Positions 9,371 to 21,446 are shown, numbered from the stretch's first letter. The stretch: DNA of 64,000 nucleotides from an uncultured Croceitalea sp. (GCA_947495075.1 CANLXH010000002.1:868001-932000); one strand, 5' to 3'. Translations and numbers: made by a program. The notes: generated by a model from the sequence alone, not told the origin.

Positions 9371-10147
9371 ATGCCAAAGAATGAAATAAGAATAGCATTA
9401 CTACAGACACATTTACTTTGGGAAAATCCTGAGGAAAATAGAAAAGCTTTTGCTGAAAAAATTGAATCAATTTCACCTAAAGTAGATGTTATAATTTTTC
9501 CTGAAATGTTTACTACGGGTTTTACAATGAATCCTAAAGATATTGATGAGCAGGAAGGAGAAAAGACAGTTAATTGGATGAAATCTGAAGCTTCCAAAAA
9601 ACACACAGTGCTGATAGGTAGTATCGTCTTTAGAGAAGCTGGTAAGTTTTTTAATAGATTATTATTTGTACAACCCAACGGAGAAGTGCATATATATGAC
9701 AAAAAGCATACGTTTACCTTGGCTGGAGAACATGAAGTCTACGAAGCAGGCAATTCAAAATTAATTGTTGATTACAAAGGATTTAAGTTTTGCCCTCTAA
9801 TTTGCTACGATTTACGCTTTCCTGTCTGGACCAGAAATACAGAAGAGTATGATGTTTTAATTTATGTAGCCAATTGGCCTAAGCCAAGAATAGAAGCTTG
9901 GGACACTTTATTAAAAGCCAGAGCTATTGAAAATATGAGCTATTGTATTGGTGTGAATAGAGTTGGCTTAGATGGTTTGGGGCATGAATATTCAGGACAT
10001 TCTGCTGTTTATGATGTATTGGGAAAACAATTAGTTTTTTCAGAAAAAGATGAAGTATTATATGCAACACTAACAAAAGAAAACATTTCCTCTAATCGAG
10101 GTAAACTAAAATTTTTAGAAGATAGAGATACTTTTAATTTGTTATAA
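9371..10147 (+). CDS. Carbon-nitrogen hydrolase, omega-amidase (YafV/NIT2-like)
   Basis: This is a 258-residue nitrilase-superfamily enzyme with the complete catalytic triad E45 (FPEMFTTGF), K111 (YDKKHTF) and C145 (LICYDLRFP). The sequence around the triad and the length resemble YafV and NIT2 omega-amidases, which hydrolyse alpha-ketoglutaramate or alpha-ketosuccinamate in methionine salvage and glutamine transamination. No signal peptide is present. It follows an ankyrin-repeat gene closely and its 3' end overlaps the convergent Ig-like lipoprotein gene by 14 bp. The exact amide substrate is inferred from family resemblance. Confidence 0.87.
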   Translation: MPKNEIRIALLQTHLLWENPEENRKAFAEKIESISPKVDVIIFPEMFTTGFTMNPKDIDEQEGEKTVNWMKSEASKKHTVLIGSIVFREAGKFFNRLLFVQPNGEVHIYDKKHTFTLAGEHEVYEAGNSKLIVDYKGFKFCPLICYDLRFPVWTRNTEEYDVLIYVANWPKPRIEAWDTLLKARAIENMSYCIGVNRVGLDGLGHEYSGHSAVYDVLGKQLVFSEKDEVLYATLTKENISSNRGKLKFLEDRDTFNLL

Positions 10148-11756
10148 CAAAAGTCTCATTTTTCTCCCAATTAGCTCTTATTTCAATGATATCAGGATAA
10201 TATTTTATAACCTCTGGTTGAATCTTCTTTAAGTAATTTCCAGTATCCCATTTTCCATTTCCATTTTCATCTAAAATAATACGTATCCCATAGTTTTTAG
10301 GATCTAGATTGGTGAATTCAAATGTTTGAGGTTGCTTTGCAGCAATTTCACGAACCTTTTCGCCTTTATCATCTATAAGTTCAACAATAAGAGGATATTT
10401 TACTACTTCACCAGATATGTTTAAACTTAGATTTCCATAATCAGCATAACTTCCTGTGGAAAGATTGGACACCAGCGTATCACTCTGCATTCCAAAAAAA
10501 TCTTCAATTGCCCCAGGGAGAAGAATCACATTGTATTTTTGATTGTCTATTATTTCAAAATTGAAATCAACTTTATTTTTAATGGAATCTAGCTCAAGTG
10601 AAAAAGGAGTCTGAATTGTATCTTTATCCAAAATAGCAATTTTAGAAGTATCGATTTTATGTATTGGAGTACTTGCTAAAATGTGAAAATTATCTTCAAA
10701 ATTTAGTTGGCCTCTATGGCTAGGTGTCAATGTTAGGGAATCTAAAGCTAGTTTTCGTGTTTTTACAGTAAAAGTATCTATTAATCCTTTTTTTTCATTT
10801 GTGACTGTAAAAATTATAGAGTCAATATCTGTTGGAGTTAGCCAGTAGTTAATAGTATCTTTTTCACGGTCTTTTCTGATTAAGGTTTTTACGGAGTCTG
10901 GCAAAACAGTGAGTGACTCAATTTTAAAATCTTCTTTGAGTCCCTGGTAACCAAAAATAATACGGTTTTTGGCAACATAGCTGGGAACGGAGATGCTATA
11001 ATCTGGAATTTCTTTGAATAAATTAAGTAAATAAATACTATCTGTTGGAAGACTTATGGTATCTGTTAAGAATCCAATTTTATCACTTCTTTGGTCAAAA
11101 ACGTTATTCTTACCCTCATCTTTTATTGCAATTAGCGAGTAATTACCAGCTTTTAAGTTTTTCAATGAAAAAAGGGGAAGACTATCTAGTGTATTAGTGA
11201 TATAGTTTGGAGGATATTTATAGATAGTAGAGTCATTATAAATACTATCAATTTCATAAAGCATTACACTTATAAATTGTTCTGCACTACGTTTATAAGC
11301 ATCTTTAACTGCTCCAGAGAGCGAAAGAGAATCTATATAATCACCAGTTGAAAAAACATAAGAGAGAAAACTATTAGGATTACCTTCATTATTATCAACA
11401 ATACTTTGACCAAAATTAATAGTATAAGTTGTATTTTCTCTTAAAGTATCTTTAAACGTGATTTCTATAAATTTACTTGTACCCCCTTGGGGCTTAATTT
11501 CTGGAATATATTTTAATGGTGGTGAGACCACGAGTTGATCTTGAACGTCTTTTAATTTAATATACTCATCAAAATAGAGGCGAATACTTTTTTTATTGAA
11601 ATTAGTGCTTAGATTTTTAGGATCAGTTCTTAACAAGACTGGCGGTGTAATATCTTTATCTCCACCAGACGGGGTGCCACGTCTGGCACATTGCCAAAGC
11701 GCTACAATCATTAAAAAAAGAAAAAAGAAACTTAAAATCTTTTTCAAAAAACGCAT
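10134..11756 (-). CDS. Ig-like domain (Big_5) lipoprotein
   Basis: The ATG at 11756 gives a classical lipoprotein signal (MRFLKKIL, hydrophobic core, WQCARRG). The mature N-terminus contains a bacterial Ig-like module of the SbsA/Big_5 type, recognised by DITPPVLLRTDPKN, SIRLYFDEYI and TTYTINFGQSI (about 35-135). The remainder is beta-rich with a C-terminal domain containing ENGNGKWDTG (about 505-514), similar to carboxypeptidase-regulatory-like folds. Homologues are widespread single-copy genes in Flavobacteriaceae with no assigned role. The upstream TTG at 11777 would only add seven residues before the charged start of the signal, so it is less likely. Confidence 0.82.
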   Translation of the reverse strand: MRFLKKILSFFFLFLMIVALWQCARRGTPSGGDKDITPPVLLRTDPKNLSTNFNKKSIRLYFDEYIKLKDVQDQLVVSPPLKYIPEIKPQGGTSKFIEITFKDTLRENTTYTINFGQSIVDNNEGNPNSFLSYVFSTGDYIDSLSLSGAVKDAYKRSAEQFISVMLYEIDSIYNDSTIYKYPPNYITNTLDSLPLFSLKNLKAGNYSLIAIKDEGKNNVFDQRSDKIGFLTDTISLPTDSIYLLNLFKEIPDYSISVPSYVAKNRIIFGYQGLKEDFKIESLTVLPDSVKTLIRKDREKDTINYWLTPTDIDSIIFTVTNEKKGLIDTFTVKTRKLALDSLTLTPSHRGQLNFEDNFHILASTPIHKIDTSKIAILDKDTIQTPFSLELDSIKNKVDFNFEIIDNQKYNVILLPGAIEDFFGMQSDTLVSNLSTGSYADYGNLSLNISGEVVKYPLIVELIDDKGEKVREIAAKQPQTFEFTNLDPKNYGIRIILDENGNGKWDTGNYLKKIQPEVIKYYPDIIEIRANWEKNETFVITN

Positions 11757-11845
11757 AAACTTAAATTGATAAAACAAATAAACAACATCTTATAATATTA
11801 TAGCATTTATGGCTTTCAATTTTAGAAAACTTTGGTAACTAAAGA

Positions 11846-12550
11846 CTAGGGTACTATCGCCATCGTTGCAACACATAGTTCTAAACCTTTAACTTTAAGT
11901 AGCGCGGAGCCACAAGCCTCAATTGTTGCTCCCGTGGTAATAACATCGTCCACTAATAAAACTTTTTTATTCTTTAAAAGGTTAAGATTAGATACTTCAT
12001 AGAGCTCCTTAGAACTTTGCCAGCGATTAAATCTGCTTTTTTTTGTTAAGGTTTTTGTATTTGCCGTTTTTACTAAGATGTTGTTTGCAAAAGGAACGTT
12101 TAAATGAAAAGCTAATCGTTTTCCAAATAAATCTACTTGATTATACCCTCGTTTTTTGAGTTTTTTATAATGTAGTGGTACAGGAATTATAATGTCTATT
12201 TTTGATAATTCTCCCTCTTTTTTTAAGATTTCTCCATACAAATCACCTAAAAAACCTCCGATTGCTTCTTGCTTTTTATATTTTAAATGATGTAGAAGCT
12301 GTTTTACAATCCCATTTTGAGAGAAAAAAAGTAATGCCCCAGCTTTTTTAACAAGAATTCTCCCATAAAAAACACGGTCTACTGCGTTCTCTTCCAGAAA
12401 GTTATAATCGGTAATCGGTAAATCATTTCGACAAACGGTACATAATAAGTGCTCTCCTCTATATAATTGTGCATTACATCCAAAACAGACCTTTGGCAAT
12501 AGGACGTAGTTAATATCGTTTATTATCTTTGAGAACCTGTAGTTTGTCAA
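11846..12550 (-). CDS. ComF-family phosphoribosyltransferase-like protein
   Basis: The protein has an N-terminal zinc-ribbon (CFGCNAQLY and LLCTVC, about 22-41) and a C-terminal type I phosphoribosyltransferase fold with the PRPP loop VLLVDDVITTGAT (about 198-210). This is the architecture of ComF (GntX in gamma-proteobacteria), which supports DNA uptake in transformable bacteria by an uncertain mechanism. Length, 234 residues, is typical. An in-frame TAA lies immediately upstream and no ATG occurs early, so the start is the TTG at 12550. It is divergent from the coiled-coil gene at 12583 with a spacer of only 32 bp. Confidence 0.85.
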   Translation of the reverse strand: MTNYRFSKIINDINYVLLPKVCFGCNAQLYRGEHLLCTVCRNDLPITDYNFLEENAVDRVFYGRILVKKAGALLFFSQNGIVKQLLHHLKYKKQEAIGGFLGDLYGEILKKEGELSKIDIIIPVPLHYKKLKKRGYNQVDLFGKRLAFHLNVPFANNILVKTANTKTLTKKSRFNRWQSSKELYEVSNLNLLKNKKVLLVDDVITTGATIEACGSALLKVKGLELCVATMAIVP

Positions 12551-12582
12551 ATCTTATTACCTGCTGAATTAGCTTCTTATTG

Positions 12583-13479
12583 ATGGAATCTCAAGATACT
12601 AAAATCAATTATAAAATAATTTCTACGGCTTTGGTCGCAGTTATCATTGCAATTCTTATTGCTTTCTACTACAGTTATGCCCATTCTCAAACAGATTTAA
12701 AATATTTAGAAGATCAAAAAGAACTATTGGTAAAAGATGTAACCTTAATGAAGGTTGAGGTTGATAGATTATCTGGACTCAATGAAATTAATGACATTGA
12801 ATTACAAACTTCGCGCACACGAGTGCAACAACTTTTAGATTCTGTAGGAAGATTAAACTTTAGTATTGTTAAACTTAAAGAGAATCAAAAAGCACTTAGA
12901 GCTTTAGAACTACGCTTTGATAGCTTGAAAGTTAAAAACAATTTCTTGCGCTATAATAATAGCCTTCTTGCTGATAAGTATGAGAAAACTCGAAGAGAAA
13001 TTCAGGATTTGAGAGGAAAAACTACTTCTTTAGAACAAGCAGAAGCTTTAGTTAGACAAAAAAATAAAGAATTAAGTAAAGAATTAAAAGTTAAGAGTTA
13101 CTTACAGATGGAGAATGCTGAAGGTGCTGGATTCCGTTTACGAGCTGGAAGGCCATTAAATACAAATAAAGCTTCAACTATTGAAAAACTTAGAGGTTGT
13201 GTTACCGTGCTGGGTAATCCAAATGAAAGGGGAAATGTAAAAGTTATTTATTTTCAGTTTTTAGGACCTAATATGTCTGTAATAGAAGATAATGCTACTA
13301 CCGTCTCTGTTGGTGGCAACACTTATAGTAAGCGTGTTGAAATTGTATATCTTGGCAAAGAGCTTAGTGTATGTGATGCTATAACAGTTCCTGAGGGATC
13401 TTTAGAAGAGGGTATATATACTTTAAACGTTTTTGAAGACGAACGCTTACTTTCTTCCACAGAATTTCAATTAAAATAA
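12583..13479 (+). CDS. Single-pass membrane protein with long coiled coil, function unknown
   Basis: After a short cytoplasmic head there is one transmembrane helix (about 11-29, TALVAVIIAILIAFYYSYA). A heptad-rich coiled coil follows (about 36-170), then a beta-type C-terminal domain of about 110 residues containing LRGCVTVLGNPNERG. The topology suggests the coiled coil and tail lie in the periplasm. Relatives in Flavobacteriaceae are conserved but sometimes carry a misleading chromosome-partitioning label; I see no ParA ATPase motifs here. The ATG at 12583 is preferred over the TTG one codon upstream. It lies just ahead of the glycyl-tRNA synthetase gene. Confidence 0.75.
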   Translation: MESQDTKINYKIISTALVAVIIAILIAFYYSYAHSQTDLKYLEDQKELLVKDVTLMKVEVDRLSGLNEINDIELQTSRTRVQQLLDSVGRLNFSIVKLKENQKALRALELRFDSLKVKNNFLRYNNSLLADKYEKTRREIQDLRGKTTSLEQAEALVRQKNKELSKELKVKSYLQMENAEGAGFRLRAGRPLNTNKASTIEKLRGCVTVLGNPNERGNVKVIYFQFLGPNMSVIEDNATTVSVGGNTYSKRVEIVYLGKELSVCDAITVPEGSLEEGIYTLNVFEDERLLSSTEFQLK

Positions 13480-13505
13480 GTTTCATTTTTTTTTAATCAT
13501 TATAC

Positions 13506-13513
13506 TACTTTTG
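13506..13513 (+). promoter_or_regulatory. Bacteroidota -7 box (TACTTTTG) for glyS
   Basis: TACTTTTG fits the TAnnTTTG -7 consensus and its last G is only five bases before the ATG of the glycyl-tRNA synthetase gene. Normal spacing would place the transcription start at or one base from the start codon, implying a leaderless or nearly leaderless mRNA. No clear TTG -33 element is seen 17-23 bp upstream. Confidence 0.5.
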
Positions 13514-13517
13514 CCCA

Positions 13518-15059
13518 ATGGCGAATCAAGAAGATATTTTCAAAAAAGTAATATCACATGCAAAAGAATACGGTTACGTATTTCAGTCAAGTGAGATTTA
13601 TGACGGGTTAAGTGCTGTTTATGACTATGCTCAAAATGGAGTAGAACTTAAGAAAAACATACGTGAATACTGGTGGCAGGCTATGGTACAACTAAATGAC
13701 AACATCGTTGGTTTAGATGCTGCTATTTTTATGCACCCAACTACTTGGAAAGCTTCTGGGCATGTAGATGCTTTTAATGACCCCTTAATTGATAATAAAG
13801 ATTCTAAGAAGCGGTATCGTGCGGATGTTTTGGTGGAAGATTATGTTGCCAAGATTGAAGCTAAAATTGATAAAGAAGTAGCCAAAGCAGCAAAACGTTT
13901 TGGAGATAGTTTTGATAAAAAACAGTTTTTGGAAACCAATGGGCGTGTAGTTGGTTATAAAGAAAAAGCAGATGAAATTCTAAAGCGTTTGGGTAAATCT
14001 CTAGAAAATGAAGATTTAGCAGATGTAAAAACATTGATTGAAGAACTAGAAATTGCATGCCCACTTTCAGGTTCTAAAAATTGGACTGATGTAAAGCAGT
14101 TTAATCTCATGTTTGGAACCAAATTAGGTGCTTCTGCAGATTCTGCTATGGATTTATATCTACGCCCAGAAACCGCACAAGGAATATTCGTAAACTTTTT
14201 AAATGTTCAAAAAACGGGGCGAATGAAGATTCCATTCGGAATTGCCCAAACAGGAAAAGCTTTTCGAAATGAAATTGTTGCACGACAGTTTATCTTTAGA
14301 ATGCGTGAGTTTGAACAGATGGAGATGCAATACTTCATAAAACCAGGGACTCAACAAGAGTGGTATGACACATGGAAAGAAAAACGAATGAACTGGCATT
14401 TGTCTTTGGGTATGGGTGAAGACAATTACCGTTTTCATGACCATGAGAAATTGGCACACTATGCAGATGCTGCCGCTGATATCGAATTTAAATTTCCATT
14501 CGGGTTTAAAGAATTAGAAGGCATTCATTCCCGAACTGATTTTGATTTAAGCCAGCACGAAAAACATTCAGGCAAAAAACTACAATATTTTGATCCTGAA
14601 GAAAATAAGAGTTACGTACCTTATGTTTTAGAAACTTCTATTGGTTTAGACCGTATGTTCTTAGCTGTTTTTAGTAATTCGTTACAAGAAGAGGAACTAG
14701 AAAATAATACCACAAGAACTGTTCTAAAACTTCCAGCAGTTTTAGCTCCAACAAAAGCGGCTATTTTACCCCTTTTAAAAAGAGATGGTTTGCCAGAAGT
14801 AGCGAAAAAATTGGTAGATGAATTAAAGTGGGACTTTAATGTAACGTATGATGAAAAAGATGCGGTAGGGCGACGCTACCGAAGACAAGACGCAAATGGA
14901 ACACCATTTTGTGTTACGGTAGACCATCAAACTTTAGAAGATGAAACGGTTACTATTCGGTATCGAGATACTATGGAACAACAACGAGTAAAGTTGACTG
15001 AGGTAAAAGAAATTATTGCCAAAGAAGTAGATATGCGGGAGTGGCTGAAAAAAATCTAA
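13518..15059 (+). CDS. glyS: Glycine--tRNA ligase (single-chain dimeric type)
   Basis: This class II synthetase charges tRNA-Gly with glycine. At 513 residues it is the homodimeric alpha2 type rather than the alpha2beta2 type of many proteobacteria. Class II signatures are visible: RPETAQGIFVNF (motif 1/2 region, about 216), FRNEIVARQFIFRMREFEQ around motif 2, and the motif 3 segment ETSIGLDRMFL (about 373). The C-terminal anticodon-binding domain contains YDEKDAVGRRYRRQD. It starts at an ATG directly behind a -7 box. The methyltransferase frame downstream opens within about 50 bp. Confidence 0.96.
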   Translation: MANQEDIFKKVISHAKEYGYVFQSSEIYDGLSAVYDYAQNGVELKKNIREYWWQAMVQLNDNIVGLDAAIFMHPTTWKASGHVDAFNDPLIDNKDSKKRYRADVLVEDYVAKIEAKIDKEVAKAAKRFGDSFDKKQFLETNGRVVGYKEKADEILKRLGKSLENEDLADVKTLIEELEIACPLSGSKNWTDVKQFNLMFGTKLGASADSAMDLYLRPETAQGIFVNFLNVQKTGRMKIPFGIAQTGKAFRNEIVARQFIFRMREFEQMEMQYFIKPGTQQEWYDTWKEKRMNWHLSLGMGEDNYRFHDHEKLAHYADAAADIEFKFPFGFKELEGIHSRTDFDLSQHEKHSGKKLQYFDPEENKSYVPYVLETSIGLDRMFLAVFSNSLQEEELENNTTRTVLKLPAVLAPTKAAILPLLKRDGLPEVAKKLVDELKWDFNVTYDEKDAVGRRYRRQDANGTPFCVTVDHQTLEDETVTIRYRDTMEQQRVKLTEVKEIIAKEVDMREWLKKI

Positions 15060-15105
15060 AATCCCTACTAAAAAAATAAAGCAACCATGGTCTACCAAAG
15101 AGGCT

Positions 15106-15720
15106 ATGGAACAGATTTATAAGGAAAGCCTTTGGGGGAATAATAATACGGTATTTTACTCGGGTGAGGGCTCACATAATCCAATAATAGTGGACCCTTA
15201 TGTGACTTCTGTCTCATCGTTTTTAAAATCATTTAAGAACCCTATTACGATATGTGATTTAGGTTGTGGAGATTTTAATGTTGGGAAACAGTTAGTGAGG
15301 GATACCAAAAAATACATTGCAATAGATATTGTACAAGCGCTTATTACTCATAACAAACAAAAGTTTAAAGTAAAGAATTTAGAGTTTCAATGTTTAGACA
15401 TTGCAAAAGACAAGATTCCTGAGGCAGATTGTGCAATACTTAGGCAAGTATTACAACATTTATCAAACACAGAAGTTCAAGAAGTAGTAAGTAAATTAAG
15501 TGCTTTTACGTATATAATACTTACAGAACATTTGCCAGAAAGAGACTTTATACCCAATAAGGATATTATCTCAGGACAAGGGATTAGGTTTAAAAAACAA
15601 AGTGGTATAAACTTATTGGCTCCACCTTTTAATTTTAAAATTAAAGAAAAGAAATTACTATCATCAATAACTTTAGATGGTGGAAAAGGAGTTATAGAAA
15701 CTATTTTGTATAAAGTTTAG
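15106..15720 (+). CDS. Class I SAM-dependent methyltransferase
   Basis: The Rossmann glycine motif DLGCGDFNVGKQL (about 45) and the acidic IAIDIV strand end mark a SAM-binding class I methyltransferase fold of 204 residues; LRQVLQHLSN is the usual post-IV segment. The substrate is unknown. The same frame stays open upstream to a stop at 15046-15048 and encodes a run ending in PWSTKEAMEQIYKESLWG that reads as real protein, so the true start may precede 15106, where only ATC (15061) and ATA (15076) are available. It overlaps the small convergent gene at its 3' end by 4 bp. Confidence 0.8.
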   Translation: MEQIYKESLWGNNNTVFYSGEGSHNPIIVDPYVTSVSSFLKSFKNPITICDLGCGDFNVGKQLVRDTKKYIAIDIVQALITHNKQKFKVKNLEFQCLDIAKDKIPEADCAILRQVLQHLSNTEVQEVVSKLSAFTYIILTEHLPERDFIPNKDIISGQGIRFKKQSGINLLAPPFNFKIKEKKLLSSITLDGGKGVIETILYKV

Positions 15721-15908
15721 TAAAGATTTTTGGTAGAATTTTTTCTTTCAGTTTTCAATTGAGCATTTAAGTTTTTCAATTCTTGTTGCTTCTGTTCCTC
15801 TGTTAATTTTGAGTTATGTTTTAAAGATTGTTTAAATCTATCATATTTCTGTTTTAAAGAAGATAGGTAATCTTCCCTACTTTCAGAATGTATTTTTAGT
15901 GTATCCAT
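15717..15908 (-). CDS. Small basic coiled-coil protein, hypothetical
   Basis: This 63-residue frame begins at an ATG and encodes a strongly charged, mostly helical protein with Lys/Glu heptads (YLSSLKQKYDRFKQSL and LTEEQKQQELKNLNAQL). No signal peptide, cysteine or known domain is visible. It converges on the methyltransferase gene and overlaps its stop by 4 bp. It reads as protein rather than as an antisense shadow because most of it lies outside any other gene, but homology would be needed to confirm it. Confidence 0.5.
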   Translation of the reverse strand: MDTLKIHSESREDYLSSLKQKYDRFKQSLKHNSKLTEEQKQQELKNLNAQLKTERKNSTKNLY

Positions 15909-16078
15909 AATTTTTAGATTTTATTATATATAATAATTCATCAGTTTATTATAGGTCTAAGATAATCAAAAGCAATACTTTATTTAAGTAGTATAAACAT
16001 TCCTAATAATAGAATAAGTCAAAAAAATTAATTGTCACTTTTATTTTGATACAAGAGCATTACTTTTAAACGTAATAA

Positions 16079-18301
<2,223 letters not shown>

Positions 18302-18326
18302 TAGTAAAAAAATTGCTGTAAAAGAG

Positions 18327-18358
18327 AAAGCATCTACCTTTTGGTAGATGCTTTTTTT
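18327..18358 (+). terminator. Rho-independent terminator after katG
   Basis: AAAGCATCTACC (18327-18338) pairs perfectly with GGTAGATGCTTT (18343-18354) around a TTTT loop, followed by a run of T. It lies between the convergent katG and VOC genes. The T tract touches the VOC stop codon at 18357-18359. The symmetrical A-rich left arm could let it work in both directions. Confidence 0.9.
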
Positions 18359-18701
18359 ATTCCTCGCACCAAACAGCAAGTTCGTTCCCAGAAGGGTCTA
18401 TAAAATGAAAACGACTACCGCCCGGAAATGAAAAAATATCGATATTAATTTTAGCTCCTGCTGCTATAATTTTTTCTTTGATTGCTTTCAAATCATTATG
18501 ATGTAAAACAACAAGAGCACCATTTACTATCGGTTCTTGAGTTAATTCAAAACCACCCTCTATTCCACTTTCTGTAAATGCTATATAACCATCTCCATAA
18601 TCTGTAAATGTCCAACCGAAAACACCAGAATAAAATGCTTTTGTCGTTTCTAAGTCAGTAGATTTAAATTCGATATAGTTAATAGGAGTATTATTATTCA
18701 T
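18357..18701 (-). CDS. VOC (glyoxalase/bleomycin-resistance fold) protein
   Basis: This is a small vicinal-oxygen-chelate protein of about 114 residues made of two beta-alpha-beta-beta-beta modules: [18 protein letters not shown] at the N-terminus and [17 protein letters not shown] at the C-terminus. Members bind metal and act on diverse substrates, so the reaction is unknown. The ATG at 18701 places the first beta strand at the expected distance, while upstream in-frame codons lie inside the neighbouring acetyltransferase gene. That gene overlaps by 8 bp, so the two are likely cotranscribed. Confidence 0.82.
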   Translation of the reverse strand: MNNNTPINYIEFKSTDLETTKAFYSGVFGWTFTDYGDGYIAFTESGIEGGFELTQEPIVNGALVVLHHNDLKAIKEKIIAAGAKINIDIFSFPGGSRFHFIDPSGNELAVWCEE

Positions 18702-19275
18702 TATCATAGCTGTTTTTAACTTTACATGGGTTGCCATAAGCCAACACATTATCAGGAATAGATTTGGCCACTATACTTCCTGCTCCTATGGTAACATTGT
18801 CACCGATAGTTACTCCAGGAAAAATTACAGAATTACCCCCAATCCATGTATTATTTCCAATTTTTACTGGTTTTGCTGAGGTTAAATAACGGGTTCCTTT
18901 TTTAGATTTTATAATTCGTTCTGAAGCTTTTAAAGGATGTTCTGCAGTATAAATTTGAACATATGGGGCTATTAAACAATTCTTACCTATAATAATTTTG
19001 TTGTTGTCAATAAATACACAGTTGGTATTTATAAAGGTGTTTTCTCCAATAGAAATATGTTCTCCATAATCACAGAAAAAAGGTGCTTCAATCCAGACTC
19101 CATCGCCTAGTTTTTCCAAAAGCCTTTCCAGAAGCTTTGCACGCTGTTGAAGCGCAGTAGAATCTAGTTCGTTATATGTCTTTAATAGCATTCTTGCTTT
19201 ATGGTATTGTGCCAATAACTCCGGGTCTCTAGAGTTATAAGGTTCTCCATTAAGCATTTTTTCTTTTTCTGTCAT
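18694..19275 (-). CDS. Sugar O-acetyltransferase, left-handed beta-helix (maltose/galactoside acetyltransferase family)
   Basis: From the ATG at 19275 the protein is 193 residues. The N-terminus ([20 protein letters not shown]) is the characteristic helical cap of Maa/LacA-type acetyltransferases. It is followed by hexapeptide repeats of a trimeric beta-helix and the catalytic region TAEHPL, with its conserved His. The C-terminus has [14 protein letters not shown]. It transfers acetyl from acetyl-CoA to a sugar hydroxyl, probably as detoxification. A TTG start at 19329 would add 18 residues not seen in this family. The VOC gene follows with overlap. Confidence 0.88.
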   Translation of the reverse strand: MTEKEKMLNGEPYNSRDPELLAQYHKARMLLKTYNELDSTALQQRAKLLERLLEKLGDGVWIEAPFFCDYGEHISIGENTFINTNCVFIDNNKIIIGKNCLIAPYVQIYTAEHPLKASERIIKSKKGTRYLTSAKPVKIGNNTWIGGNSVIFPGVTIGDNVTIGAGSIVAKSIPDNVLAYGNPCKVKNSYDNE

Positions 19276-19334
19276 GCCTTTTAGCTTAACTCTTTTAAAG
19301 ATAATAGAATTGGTTTGCAGGTTGCACAAAAAAT

Positions 19335-21395
19335 TTAAAGAATATAATTCAGACGTATACTACTATAATAATTCCTTCCATCTCCAGGATAAAAATAACG
19401 AGGTGCAGCACCACCAAAACTTGAGGCATTGATTAAAACAGATTGGGCATAGTTAGTGTCAAAAATATTATTTAAACCAAAGTTTATCCCCAAATTAAAC
19501 TTTTTTGAAAAGGAGTTCTTATAGCGTAGTTGAAGCCCAAAGACATTAAAAGAGTCACTGTTTAAGGTATTTACATCAGTTAGAGGAATTTCATCCACAT
19601 ATTGATGATTAACAGTAAAGGTAATATTGTCTCCGTATTTAAACCCAATATTAGAAGAAACCCGGTGTTTTGGCACTCCAGTTAATGGGTTACCAGAAAA
19701 ATCGTTTATTCCATCTATAAAATCCACAAAACTATGATTGCTATATGTGTAACTTAAAAAAGGATTTATAGAAAGCTTTTCTGAAAGTTTGGTGGAATAA
19801 CCAAAGGCAAATTCAAAACCTTGATGCTTTGTTTCGCCTGCATTACGTCCAATAAATTGATCCTCCTCCACACGTTGCGCCACAAGTAAGTCGTTAATAT
19901 TCATTTGGTAAACAGAAAAGTTAAGTGAAATAGTAGGCTTAAAAAACGTTAATTGACCTCCAAGCTCATAATTAACTCCTTTTTCTTGAACAATATCCGG
20001 ATTTATTACTCCATCTGGAGTTAATGTTTCTTCTAGGCTGGGATTGGAAAATCCTCTACTAAAATTACCATAAAGATGACCATGCTTTACAAAATATTTT
20101 AACCCTAAGCTAGGGAGAAGGATTGGGTCAAAATCACGTCTTGCAGAAGTATTAGTTTCATTGAGATTAAAAAGATCTCTAAAATCATAAGAGGTTTGGT
20201 TTAAGTTTAAACCAAGCTGTGCATATAATTCTGGTAGAATGTTTAATGTAAAAGTTCCAAATACATTAAACTGCCTTCTAAACTCTCTATTTCTGCTAAG
20301 TCTATCACCCTGGAGACTACCTTGGCCATTATTATCTCTAAACAGGTTTTGATATGTACTCCAATGATACTCGTCTCTGTAGAATTCACTTCCAAAACTA
20401 TACTCATTACCTTGGGCAAACTTGCCATTAAATACAGACCTAAAACCGTAACCATTGGTGAACTCATCTAAAATATTAAAAGGGCGCGGTTCAAAATGGT
20501 CTAGGTAAGTATAAAATATACTAGTTGTGTTTTCTAGATTATCACTAAACCTAAAATTGTTAGAAAACCCAGTTAAAAGATATTTATTTGCTTCAAAACC
20601 TTGTGTTGCTAACCAATTAGCCGCTGCGTTTGTTGGATTCTCTTCAAAATCTGTTTGGTTTAATGTACTGGGGATTTGTGCAGTATAATCAATATAATTT
20701 AAGAGAAATCGTATGCGGTTTTTAGTACTTGTAGCTAAAGAGGTGTTTAAAAGAATACCATCTCTTTTAAAACTATTGTTTTGTCTATATCCATCAGTTT
20801 CAAAATGATTGTAACTAAAAGCCACATTCAATTTTTCATTTTCAGAATGTTTAAAAGAAATATTATCCTTTATTGAATTGTATGAACCAATAGTAAAAGA
20901 ATTACTCAGTAATGTCTCCGAAGTATTTGAGGTTTTTGAGTTAAGAAGAATAGCGCCGCCAAGATTTGTTCCAAAAGAAGTGCCTTTAGGTCCTTTAATA
21001 ACTTCTACTAAGCCTAAATTTTCTAAATCAAAAGCTTCTATAGTAGAAAACCCTGTGCCATTGGTAACAGGAATACCATCAAAATACAAGCGTAACTTAT
21101 CCGTACCAAAAGGTGTTCTTGCTCCTACTCCCCTAATGGTAATTCTATTAGTATTTAGAGCTCCAGATAAAAAATGAACCCCAGGTATTTTATTTAAACT
21201 AGCAGCGATAGCAATAGGTCCAAATTGCTCTAAATCTGGTCCTTGCAAGACAGAAGAAGAGGTTATTCCTTTTGTCTTTCTTGGTGTAAAATCCTCTAAA
21301 AGAATTACTTCCTTTAGCTCTGTTATAGAGTCTTTTTGAGCAAAAGAAGAAACGTAAAAAGAATAGAAAACAACAATTAGAAAAACATGTTTCAT
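19335..21395 (-). CDS. TonB-dependent outer-membrane receptor (siderophore/FecA-like architecture)
   Basis: This 686-residue receptor has a signal peptide (1-19), a TonB-box-like segment [10 protein letters not shown], a plug with [20 protein letters not shown] and [15 protein letters not shown] (about 60-165), and a barrel ending [10 protein letters not shown] with the usual penultimate aromatic pattern. Unlike the other two TonB receptors in the window it lacks the carboxypeptidase-regulatory-like N-terminal domain, which is the layout of classical iron-chelate receptors. An iron ligand is possible but not shown. It is divergent from the exonuclease III gene. Confidence 0.9.
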   Translation of the reverse strand: MKHVFLIVVFYSFYVSSFAQKDSITELKEVILLEDFTPRKTKGITSSSVLQGPDLEQFGPIAIAASLNKIPGVHFLSGALNTNRITIRGVGARTPFGTDKLRLYFDGIPVTNGTGFSTIEAFDLENLGLVEVIKGPKGTSFGTNLGGAILLNSKTSNTSETLLSNSFTIGSYNSIKDNISFKHSENEKLNVAFSYNHFETDGYRQNNSFKRDGILLNTSLATSTKNRIRFLLNYIDYTAQIPSTLNQTDFEENPTNAAANWLATQGFEANKYLLTGFSNNFRFSDNLENTTSIFYTYLDHFEPRPFNILDEFTNGYGFRSVFNGKFAQGNEYSFGSEFYRDEYHWSTYQNLFRDNNGQGSLQGDRLSRNREFRRQFNVFGTFTLNILPELYAQLGLNLNQTSYDFRDLFNLNETNTSARRDFDPILLPSLGLKYFVKHGHLYGNFSRGFSNPSLEETLTPDGVINPDIVQEKGVNYELGGQLTFFKPTISLNFSVYQMNINDLLVAQRVEEDQFIGRNAGETKHQGFEFAFGYSTKLSEKLSINPFLSYTYSNHSFVDFIDGINDFSGNPLTGVPKHRVSSNIGFKYGDNITFTVNHQYVDEIPLTDVNTLNSDSFNVFGLQLRYKNSFSKKFNLGINFGLNNIFDTNYAQSVLINASSFGGAAPRYFYPGDGRNYYSSIRLNYIL

Positions 21396-21446
21396 TAAGA
21401 GAAAGGTAAGGACTAAATTTAGCTATTTTTAAACAAAATTAAATTG

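Noticed and set aside
15106-15720. Methyltransferase as a BioC homologue completing the biotin pathway
   Set aside because: It is far from the bio genes, adjacent to glyS, and lacks BioC-like features beyond the general SAM-binding motif.
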